Part shown: piece by piece, positions 41,558-51,982 of the stretch
Position numbering within the stretch: position 1 is the first letter of the stretch
Layout: the number at the start of each line of letters is the position of its first letter
Source of the DNA: Arabidopsis thaliana
Taxonomy: Eukaryota > Streptophyta > Magnoliopsida > Brassicales > Brassicaceae
Length of the DNA: 64,000 nucleotides
NCBI RefSeq assembly: GCF_000001735.4
Contig: NC_003075.7
Coordinates: 13,827,001 to 13,891,000 of the forward strand
Reading direction: 5' to 3'
The notes under the pieces: model-generated
Told to the model about the DNA's origin: nothing
Seen by the model: the letters and a program-made list of their open reading frames with translations, nothing else
The model's database searches: none
Made by a program: the position numbers and the translations under genes

Positions 41558-43381
41558 ACGCCCAGCAAATAGACAACGAATTGACTATCCTCTCTTCTTA
41601 CCCCCTAAAATGAACGAGTTTTTTGTTTGATTGAAACCCATAGTAAGTGATTGATGATAGTGTAATGATCATTTTGTACTGAGTTTAAAGCATAGAAATC
41701 ATTGCACTATTACTGGAAACTAATTATTTCTTAAACTAATAAGTTTCATAAATATATTGCAAAAGATGCAATAGAGTGCTAGAGTTTTGGTAATTAATTT
41801 TTTATTTTATGAATGAAATATTCTTATCCAAACTCATGTATAGCTTATTGGATATTAACGGTTGATGATTTGAATTTTAGTTTTTACTTCGCTGGAAACA
41901 AGGAAATCATATTGATCAAATTTTCCATGTATGATACCTTAAAAAGATCGTTTATAATTGTTTTGAAAAATCTAGAAATTTAACAAATAAATATTATACT
42001 TTTGAGTAAACAAAATAATAATAATTGAACTTATATATTATCATTTTTGATTCCAATCTTGTGAATTTGAAACATACCACCAAGAAAAAATCTTGTGAAT
42101 TTGAAATAGAAATTTTCCCTCAAAAATCAACGAAACAAACAAATCTAATTAACTAAAAGTCTAAAATACAACTTAATGAAATAAATAATAAATCCTAACT
42201 AAAACTTTGACAAAAAAAATCCTAACTAAAATAAAATATTAGATTATTGTTTTGATAACCAACTCCATTTATATGCACGATGATCTTCGGTCATTTGATT
42301 AAAGAAAGACCTCATCTTTAGAAAAGTCTACATATAATTAAGAAATTAATGTGACAATGTCATATTTCTTATTATATATAATTAAACATGGTTGATAGCA
42401 AACCGGACAGAACAAATTATTAAATAAAACCCTTTTATAAAACTTCTAACGAAAATCCGTAATTCTAATCAAGCCATAACCAAATAGAAGCCACATAATC
42501 CCAATACAGGTCGTATATGTATTATTTTTTTATGACTCGGTCTGTTAAATACAAGCACAACAAATTTAAAGTTCGAAATATTATGTTAATAGTCAACTCT
42601 ACTAATATTCCTCAAGTCACAAAACAATGACGAAAATAAAATTCACATAATAAGAATATTCCCCAAGTCATAAACAATGAATGACGTAAATTCTAGAGGC
42701 ATTAAAATGAAAAAAAAAAAAAAGAAGACATTTTCAAACTCTAAAACATACAGTCACATTCATTGTACAAAAGCTTTTGATTGAATAAAATTTTGCATTC
42801 GATTCAAAAAAAAAAAAAAGACATTGCTATAACAACTTCTTAAAATGCGTGACTTTTGCACCCTTGACTTTACAGGGTCATAAAATATTACGTATAATTA
42901 ACAAAAAGACCAACAATTGGAATAATCAATTTCTTCCTATTATTGAATGTTAACTTTTCTATAAACCTGAATCTTATGATAGAATGTACATGAATTGTGT
43001 CCCATTGCATAAGAACTTAAAGCATATGCAGTAGGAGATTTTCAAAGAGGTACAACAATATAAAAAAAAGTAGGATAGAGATAAAAATCGGCTATTATTG
43101 AAGAACTTTTTAGTTTTTAGCCATCTCCATTGACAGAAACGAGAAGATTTTTTCAAAAAGAATAAACCACAAGTGATATGACAACTGTCAATTCAGTTGA
43201 GAACCATTTTCTATTTGAGAACCATCTCATTCACGGTATATTAAAAGAATACGACTATGAAAAATCAAATGTTAGAGAAGTAGATCAGCGAAATATAAAA
43301 ATGAGATAGTAAGCAGGTCGTGGGCATATAAATAAGCGTCCTTCTGTTTTCTTTGTCATCATTAATTCATTACCCTCAACA
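41558..43381. other. AT-rich spacer in the MEB1 array
   Basis: About 1.8 kb, very AT-rich with A-runs near 42715 and 42810. No ORF or transposon ends recognised. The direct upstream part (43300-43381) is the leader of the next gene. Confidence 0.5.
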
Positions 43382-46300
43382 ATGGAACCAACCACTCCCT
43401 ATTCCCATGAGGATGACGTTGACTCCACCCACAGCTCGAATTCTACTGCGAGTGACGGTAATATAGAGCTAATATATAATTTACGTTGTGATCCTGTGTG
43501 ATGAAAGAGTTTCATTTTATTCCTGATTTAGTAGCACTGTATATTTTAGAGTTACGTACGTTAACATTTGTTTACTGATTTGTGCATTTATATATGTTCA
43601 TGAAAACAGAAATAAAAGCCAAAAGATGATTTACTGCGAGATCTAAGCTCGAATGTTGTGTAGATTAAATTTTGAATTAATATCAAAAAAATGTTGGATG
43701 CATTTTATAAAAAAAGTAAACAGTTTTTCGTGTCAGAGAGAATAGTTGGATGAATATCAGAAATCATCTCTTCTTGAATAATCAGGATCAAGAAAAGTGT
43801 TAAAAGACAACATTTGTATTTCGTTGAGTGCAATATTTGTTGTATTGTACGTAGGAACCGAGAGAGAAGAGAATAACAATAATGAATCTCAAGAAGAGAC
43901 GAGAACGTCGAGAAGTCCCAATGAGGCTTTGGATGAGATAAGGAGGCAACAGACGCATAACCTCTACTGTCCTAAATGTAAAACTAACATCACCAAAAGC
44001 GCTGAACTCGTTGTAAAGAATCAAGAGACCGATTCGTACAAAACAAAGGCTTACGTACTTTGGGTTCCCCTCGTTATCTCGCCCTTCGAGTTCCCTACCC
44101 TTCATCTCTTATTGTCTTTTCTCACAGGTAAACCATTTACATATACATACTGCTTTTGTGTATATGCCAGACACTATTTATTTCTTCTTTTTAAATGCTT
44201 AAGTGGTTCAACACTCTTTCTTGATCTATATGTCGAAGACACTTTGATTTCTTTAATGTGTTGATTGATTCTTGATCAACATGACCAATCCCATCATTGC
44301 TTACAGGACTATGGAAGAAACTAAAGACACTTGTCCCAAACTGTTTGTCACGGCTCAGTCCCAACTTTCTGCCTCTGCGGTACCTACTGGTTGCGGTTCT
44401 ACTATTGCTATCAGTCATTGTCCTGTGGTCCTCTGATCCTCCTCTGCCACCACCACCGCCACCTTATCCTTCACCATTGCCACCGCCTCCTTCGCCTTCA
44501 CCAACACCAGGGCCGGATTCTCCTTTGCCATCGCCAGGGCCGGATTCTCCTTTGCCACTGCCAGGACCGCCTCCTTCACCTTCGCCAACGCCAGGGCCTG
44601 ATTCTCCTTTACCATCGCCAGGGCCGGATTCTCCTTTGCCACTGCCAGGACCGCCTCCTTCATCTTCGCCGACGCCAGGGCCGGATTCTCCTTTGCCATC
44701 GCCAGGGCCGCCTCCTTCACCTTCGCCAACGCCAGGGCCGGATTCTCCTTTGCCATCGCCAGGGCCGGATTCTCCTTTGCCATCGCCAGGGCCGGATCCT
44801 CCTTTGCCATCGCCAGGGCCGCATCTATATGAAAAAAATCGCTGGCTCATACATTTCCCGAGTATCAAGTACCTTTCTGTATTCTCGCTATTGTTCCTTG
44901 CCATTCTGACTCTCCCTTGGGCTTCCATTTCCCCCATCTTCAATAACCTTATTGCAGCAATTAAAACATGTAGGGGAATTCTGAATCCTTTTCTTCCCTT
45001 TTCCATTTGCCATAACATTACCAAAGACTTATATTAACACTATATATATATTGTAGGGAGCAAAAGAGTTATTCCACAAACTTTTATAAAACCTCAACCC
45101 CGTCTTAGTAGTACAGATAAAGCTCTAGGTATTTTCACATGTAAAATTACTATAACAGGAGATCATCATCTTTGTCATCTTTCCCTGACCCTCTTTCTCA
45201 TTTATTTGCTTAAGATGACAAAAACACATCTAGGAGCGAAGAAACCATCACGCCTAATACTCAGCTGGATAACAAAGGTATCGCACTTTTTCCCTCAACT
45301 CTCTGATTCTGTGTTGGAATGATGACTTCAACCTTTGTTTCCCATCTTGTTTCCGCCTCGTGCACCTGATGAACCAATCCGCATTCCTATTTCAGTGCCA
45401 CTTCCAGATGTTTTGTGGAAATCCAATGTGGATCCGACCCGGGAACCTGATGTTAGTGATAAACCAATCGATGACCCTAGTCCAGTGTTACTTACAGAGG
45501 ATCATGATAAACCAATCAGCATTCCTATTTCAGTGCCAAATCCAAAGGAAATGTGGAAATATATCGTGGTTCTAGTTCAAAACCACTTACCAATGTTGAA
45601 ATATATCGTGGTTCTAGTTCAAAACCACTTACCAAGAGAGCTAGACATCTTGAAGAGTATTGTGTACGGAGGTCTTATCGAGTCCATCACAAGCCTCGGT
45701 GTCGTATCCTCCGCTGTCGCTTCCGGAGCTTCAACTCGTAAGTACACTTAAACACGGCATTGAGTTTCTTCATACATTTCAATTAAAACTAATATAATCT
45801 TACTTGCAGTCAACGTTATCTCTTTGGGGCTAGCGAGTCTATCCAGTGGCCTTATTATTATCTGTAACAACGTAAGTCGTTTTGTTTCCTTTCTTTTTTT
45901 TGCCTGCAAAAACTTTTAAGACGTTAGTAAGATAATTTACTAAACAGAGCACATACTCTGTTTTCCCTTGAGAAACCGAACATCTAACTTTGTTTTCTCA
46001 TGCGTCTCTAAACACTTATGAGTAAAAACCTTTTCATTCGATTCACACTTACAAAATAGAATATATTTTGGCAGCTCTTTCGACTAAAAACGAATCAACC
46101 ACGATCTCAAAGTACTAACACTGATCATATGACGAGTGAGGAAGTAGACGATCCGTACCAAACACTGCTGGGAAACAAAAGGAACTTCACGCTCCACTGC
46201 GTCGTCGTTGTGCTTTCCTTCTTCTTCTTCGGTGTGATACCTCCTCTCTGCTACGCCTTCTCTTACAGAATAACCGACAAGGGACACTACAAAGCTGCGG

Positions 46301-46509
46301 TTGTTCTTGCTGCATCTCTGGTCTGCGTCATCTCTCTCTCCTTTGCCAAAGCCTACGCTTTCCGCATGCAAAAACTCAGGACCATGGCTGAATACACCGG
46401 AATGGCGTTTGGGGCATCTGCCTTTTCATTCATTGCCAGCCGAATCGTCAGTGATATCTTTGAAAAGTTTGGCTTTCATGAGCTTGCAGCTGAGTACCGA
46501 AAAGACTGA
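43382..46509 (+). CDS. MEB1/VIT-like membrane protein with proline-repeat insertion
   Basis: Eight exons: 43382-43457, 43855-44127, 44307-44969, 45057-45128, 45215-45277, 45396-45737, 45810-45871, 46075-46509; 661 aa. Order of parts: N-terminal motif (EALDEIRRQQTHNLYCPKC, NITKSAELV); membrane helix (YLLVAVLLLLSVIVLW); a 110-residue Pro-rich repeat of PGPDSPLPS units; second helix (YLSVFSLLFLAILTLP); linker; then a VIT1/CCC1-like C-terminal domain starting [19 protein letters not shown] and LNVISLGLASLSSGL and ending in further helices. Exons 6-8 match MEB1 exactly in phase, and exon 7 is 62 bp in both. I think this is the locus annotated At4g27850 as a glycine-rich protein, which may reflect the opposite strand of the proline repeat. 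Iron or manganese transport by the C-terminal domain is inferred from the family. Confidence 0.75.
44480..44820 (+). repeat. GC-rich coding repeat for Pro-rich segment
   Basis: A 27-bp unit (CCAGGGCCGGATTCTCCTTT plus GCCATCG, coding PGPDSPLPS) within a higher-order unit of about 84 bp (PPPSPSPTPGPDSPLPSPGP plus DSPLPLPG). Four higher-order copies of unequal length are visible. Base composition is far more GC-rich than the surroundings. All three frames of the repeat stay open on one or both strands, a side effect of its composition. Confidence 0.9.
45368..45633 (+). repeat. In-frame duplications in exon 6 of the Pro-rich gene
   Basis: Two nested duplications. A 30-bp block ending CATTCCTATTTCAGTGCCA occurs at about 45370-45400 and again 138 bp later (to 45538); both copies carry TTTCAG|TG, a possible 3' splice site in the same frame. 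A 42-bp unit coding YIVVLVQNHLP is repeated directly at 45556 and 45598. Both periods are multiples of three. Confidence 0.85.
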
Positions 46510-46807
46510 TTTCAAGATTCTGCAAGTATGTTTAAGATAAACAACAAAGCTACCAAAAGAGTTGTTCTTTAGCTGCATGGTCTTAATTTGTTTTGTCCTG
46601 TTTCCATGTAAGCAAAAAGATTCGATTTTTTAATCAAGATTTATCAGTTTGATCTTAACTTACTTCATTTATATAAATAAATAAAAAGTCAAGTTAGTTG
46701 GGATTATATTAAAGAACGTGGAACTCGTGAAATTAAAATATTCAGATCAAGAGAGTAACCATAAATTGTGATAGCATGGTTCTGCATCTCAACTTTGCTT
46801 GTCTCCG

Positions 46808-49240
46808 ATGGATCCCACCATGAATCCAACTCCAACTCCAAGCTCCGCCGGCAACAGTGTCTGCACAGATGAATTGACCAACCTTCCCCCGGAGGACTCG
46901 CCACTCGACAGCGAGAAGGATGATAGCGTTGACTTCAGCCAGGAGCAAGGTCTGAGAATTATATGTACATCTGATTAGTTAGTTATACACACTTATAGTG
47001 CATTGATATATGATTAGAAAGTATATGAAGTATTACTACTGTTCCCATCTTTTTCAAAATCCAAATTTTGACCCATAGGATCGGAGTCAAATGAAGCTAT
47101 TGACACTGAGAATGGTTCAAGATCCGTAGACAAGAACCAATACTCTGAAACTGAAGTTGTAGTTAGAGCAAAAGATTTACAGACAGAACCTGATTCACTG
47201 GATGATGATGTGGAGATTGTGATCAAAAACCAACATAAGTATTACATATACTGCCCTTGCTGTGGTGAAGATATCACCAAAACAGTCAAGCTCGTGAAGA
47301 TATCAGATCCCAAACACACAAAAGACCATGACAAAGCTGTTGACAGTGACACTGAGAATGGTTCAAAATCCAAAGACAAGAACACAAAGGTTCCATCATG
47401 GTTCTCTGATTTTATTCAGCCGCTGTTTTCTTCTGAAGACAGAGGTACCCTTTCTTCCTCTTCTTTCGATATTGTTAGATGGACAGTTGTGATTGAGCTT
47501 GATTTCTTGGCAATTCCAGGAAAGAAAGGGGTTGTTGATTCAGAGTTACTAGGAACTTACGAAGATCTCGGTATCATTGGTGAGGAACCGAGCATAGATG
47601 TCAGTAACGAGAAAGACAGACCGAGTTTTCCAAAGTGGTACCTCGATGTTTTTGCTTGGTTATTCCTCTGTATTATTATTGCTCTTTCTGTCCTTTCGAC
47701 TTCTCCACCGCCTTTCATTCAACCACATCTGCAATTACCATCTATGCCTACATTGAGGATGCCTTCTGCTTCTGTACTTTTGTTACTTCCCACATCTGCG
47801 GTGTTGCTTCTCTTCATTATTTCAATGAGGTCCCGTTTCACTCCGAGATATCACAAGGAGAAAGGTACATGCTTTTTCTTTCCCTTCTTTTGTCTTTGTC
47901 ACTTCAATCTACTCGTTCGACACTTTGATTGACGATTTTCGAAACTATGCCAGGCGAGGTCGTTCCCAAGTCTACTGATTCCAAGTCTCACGATGACCAA
48001 GCTGCAAATACTGATCAAGATTTTGACAAGAAAACAGGTTTGTTCTGAATTCTGAATCTGAGATGAATCCTTATTCAGTTGCTACTTAACAAAGATTCTT
48101 GATTATGCTAGACAACAAAAGAAATCGCCTAACTCCTATATACCCTTCATCACTAGAGAAACCTTCCAAGCAAACTGTCAATAAGGAAACTCAAAATCAC
48201 GATAAAGAAGCTGCAGATCCTGACCAAGATGTAGACAAGGAAACAGGTCTCTTTTGAATTCTGATTTTTGAGATGAATCCTAATTAAGTTTGGTTCTTAA
48301 CAAAAATTCTTGAATATACTAGAGAACCAAAAAAGTCACCTAACTCCGATATATCCTTCACCACTGGAGCAACCTTCCAAGCAAATTATCAATAAGGAAA
48401 CTCAAACAGAACCTATGTTGCCACCTAATGCTCAATCAGAGATCCCAAATAGTGTTGAACCACGCAAAGGCGGTAATAAAGTAGAAATTCTGAAAAGTAT
48501 TGTGTATGGAGGTCTTACAGAATCCATCACAAGCCTATGCACGGTAACATCTGCGGCAGCTTCTGGTGCTTCAACTCGTAAGTGATCCCATTCTCTCTGA
48601 GGCATTTCGTCGAACACTTTGAACGCCTAAAACATTGCTAATGTCTTTTGCTTGTAATTCAGTGAACGTTTTAGCCTTGGGAGTTGCCAATTTGTCAAGC
48701 GGTCTTCTTCTGACTGTTCACAGCGTAAGTGCACTTTCTCATCTGTTGTATGTAACTCTCAAAGAATTCAATAAAGGATCCATTTTTCTGCAGCTCCAAG
48801 AACTAATAAACGAGAAACCCAGAAAACAAACCAACACTGATGATTCTCCAGAAGAAGGAGAAGGAGAAGAAGATCGATACGAGGAAGTACTCGGGAGAAG
48901 AGAGTATTCGAGGATTCACAGAGTGATCGCAATCTCTTCTTTCGTCATCTTCGGATTGATCCCACCTTTAGTATACGGTTTCTCGTTTCGAAAAAAGATG
49001 GAAAAGAGACAAGAGTACAAGGTTTTAGCTGTTTACGCAGTGTCTCTACTCTGCATCGTCTTGCTCTCAATAGCGAAAGCTTACGTGTCGAAGAAACGCG
49101 ATTATGTCAAGACTCTGTTTCGGTACACGACGACGGCGACGACGGCGTCGGGATTCTCTCAATTTGTGGGATACTTGGTGAGTCAATGGCTTGAGAAAAG
49201 CGGGTTTTATGATGATTCTCCAGAAACTCAACGAGTTTGA
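46808..49240 (+). CDS. MEB1: MEB1, membrane protein of ER body
   Basis: Eight exons: 46808-46949, 47079-47444, 47520-47864, 47954-48037, 48112-48246, 48323-48577, 48663-48724, 48794-49240; 611 aa. N-terminal motif [19 protein letters not shown]; two close membrane helices ([13 protein letters not shown] and [16 protein letters not shown]) with a 25-residue Pro-rich loop between; a hydrophilic, charged linker; then the VIT1/CCC1-like domain ([71 protein letters not shown]). I recognise At4g27860. MEB1 sits in the membrane of ER bodies with PYK10 and NAI2, and heterologous tests suggest iron and manganese handling. Exons 5 and 6 share a duplicated segment. Confidence 0.95.
48001..48406 (+). repeat. 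Internal exon duplication in MEB1 (about 209 bp)
   Basis: The segment 48001-48209 (end of exon 4, intron 4 and most of exon 5) is repeated by 48210-48406 (end of exon 5, intron 5, start of exon 6). Protein copies: [17 protein letters not shown] and [17 protein letters not shown]. The introns match too (GAGATGAATCCT, TTAACAAA.ATTCTTGA.TAT.CTAG). Because the introns are phase 1, the frame is kept. Confidence 0.9.
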
Positions 49241-51982
49241 AACGAGTTCTTGTTCGTCTTCTCTTCACTTCCCCTGTTCTTTTCGTACTCTTTACGTGGC
49301 CCAATTTATTTTCCTTAAAAGTGGTAGAATTGTTTGATTTTGACCCCAAGAAAAAAAACTTTTTTTGTGTGCTAGACTTGGCTCTCTTTCAAGTTAGTTT
49401 TGGATCAAACACTTGTTGTTGCTGAGAAGGTTCCGTGAACAAGAATTCTGTAACATGTTCTAGTGCCAAAAATAACCAGTTCATAAGGTTTTATAGTGCA
49501 TGTTAATTAATAAATGTTGTTACCTTATGTGTCTTTTAAACAATGGCGATTACAAACAATTAGACATATGCATGGAAATGCAAATAGCACTGCGTGCGAG
49601 GAGAAAATTAGGGTTTATCAATTAGATTCAATTGGTCGGACGCCTACTAAAAATGTGGAACTTAAAGATTGGTGGTGGTGGCAAATACAGTTTCATAGAT
49701 ATGGAAAACAACTGATACACGTTCTGAGATAAGCAAATTTTGTGACTAAACAAGTTGTATAATATATGGAGATTGAACTTATGTTCACCTTGATACCAAA
49801 AAAAGAAAGAAAAACTTATGTTCACCAAAATACATAATGTATCATCAGCAAAAGGGGAAAAAATTACGGTGACTGAATGATGAAGAATCAAAGAAAATAA
49901 GAAAAAGTTGATGAAAAATGGCATCACATGAAAAACGCTTGGTTAATTATTTCATTTTAATCATGGATCAAATTCAGGGATGAGTGAAAACATAAACAAG
50001 CAAAAATTATTCAGCACAAAAAAATTCAACTACATTAAGCAAATGATGAGAGTTTTTGGCACTTTGTGCCATTCCAGAAGCTACAGTTTAATATCTAATT
50101 TGAACTAAAGTTTAACCAACGTGTACTATTTTCATCTTGTTGATTCTTTCTACTCGTATGGGACCATCTAATGCGAATACCTAACAATTATTATATATGA
50201 TATAAAATTATAAATCCATGTGAACTCAAGGTTACGTTCACATTCATGACTCATCATATTGAGTGAGTCGATCATATAATTAAATTCAACCTACATTCTT
50301 ACACGATTCTAATATAGAGTTAAGATTTTAATTAAAAATGATGACACAAATTAGTTTGAACACAACATAAGCATGTTAGTAACGTGCTTTTGGGGTTATA
50401 TATCATTATTTTAGGTGGTATTATTGATAGAATGGTTAAGATTTTAGGAATCATGGGGATTTGGGCAAATATTGTGTAACTAAGTATCTATGTGTCACAT
50501 TTCTTATTTCCTTTCAATTTCTCCTGATAAACGTAGGAAAACGAATATATACTAATGGTGATGGTGATTGATCACAACCATATCATCGAGAAACTTCACG
50601 TTCAAACGTAAAAGACGAGACCATTATCGAAACAAACTAGTATGAAGAAGTTTTTTTTGTTAATGAAGAAGGTTTTTTTTGTGTGTGAAGAAGTTATATA
50701 TCTGAATGCAAATTATAATGCAAGGAATGTGTATCTAGCCAATTTTGTTGATAAAAGATTAGCCATAACTGAATTAAATATGGATTTTTTTTTTTTCGAA
50801 AAATGAAATATGGATGTTATTATGTTAGCATGATTAAGTTAATAATGTTGACATGTTGTAATGGTACTATGTCAGCAAACGTGTTGCATGAAAAATTTAT
50901 ACGGAATATTTCTATCGAGTATTAATTTCAAGATGCGACTTTCTTATTAGAATATTAGTATATTAAAAACAACTAGTGGTGGATAAACAAACATTATTGT
51001 AAGATGTGTTGTTAATTCTTAATTTGAGTACTATTATTGTCTTTTATTAATATTTTTGTCAACTCTATGTGTTTGATGTAGATAAGAATTCTTTGGCCGT
51101 ATTGATTATTTTCCACGTTTGAGGCATCGATGTAGTTGGGACGTGATCGTGAAATGAATGCAGTCAGTGTCTCCAATCTGTCATCCATGTGCCAATAAAT
51201 CCCTGAAAAGAAGGTGACAAAATCTTCAACTAATTTGTTTGTTAATTTTTACTACTAAGTATACAATTTTACTAGTTACAATATACTATTTCCCATAATG
51301 AATAATCAGTTGTAAATTTGTAATAGGAAAATATAGTAGGTAAGCATTTAGATGGTAAATTTAAATAAATAATTTGGTTAAGAACAATACTGATAAAATA
51401 AACTATCAAATACTAAACAAGTTATTTAAAATAAGCTAAGTTATTTTGTTGTGTATTTTCGAAAAGTCTATATATCTAAAGGTGTCAAATAAAAGTCACA
51501 TAATGTTTCGAAAATCCCATAATAGTAGGTGGTATTTTTAGAAATAATGAAATTTGGGAGGAAAAAATCACTAATACTACTTACTTTGTCAACTATATGT
51601 AGTAAAGGTAAATATTAACAAAATTACAAAAGAAAACAAAAAGTCCTACAGTTTTAGTAACTAACTAACAAAGAGCTTTAAACACGTGAAAAGTTTTTGC
51701 ATAAAACTAGTACTAGTATATTAGAACTAGGAGTAGTGCTCAATCAACGGCCAAGTCAAAACAAACAAATCACCATCAATAATCATATAATTAATAAGCA
51801 GAATCATCATTTATGTATTTGATAATGTTCAAGTGAGGAAGAAGAAGGAGACAAAGACGACCCCAACATAATATCTATCACCTTCTCTATAGATAGTTAG
51901 ATCTCAGAATCTCTCCTTTTTTGTTTGCTTTACCCTTATTTGGCCATTCCTGTCTTCCACTTTGTCATCTTTTCCCTTTCTG
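49241..51982. other. Long AT-rich spacer in the MEB1 array
   Basis: About 2.7 kb. Holds the MEB1 3' UTR and the promoter of the next gene. An out-of-place ATG-started frame at 49514-49732 has no recognisable content. TTTTTTTTGT repeats with AAGAAG near 50645-50695. No transposon termini found. Confidence 0.5.

Noticed and set aside
44331-44909. Plus-strand frame reading RQGRILLCH repeats
   Set aside because: Frame shadow of the same 27-bp repeat, no family resemblance and not compatible with the phase-1 splice sites.
44464-45024. Glycine-rich minus-strand frame of 186 codons
   Set aside because: It mirrors the Pro-rich repeat of the plus-strand gene. No flanking exons or homology support it.
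49514-49732. 72-codon frame behind MEB1
   Set aside because: Low-quality composition, no family match; probably MEB1 3' flank.
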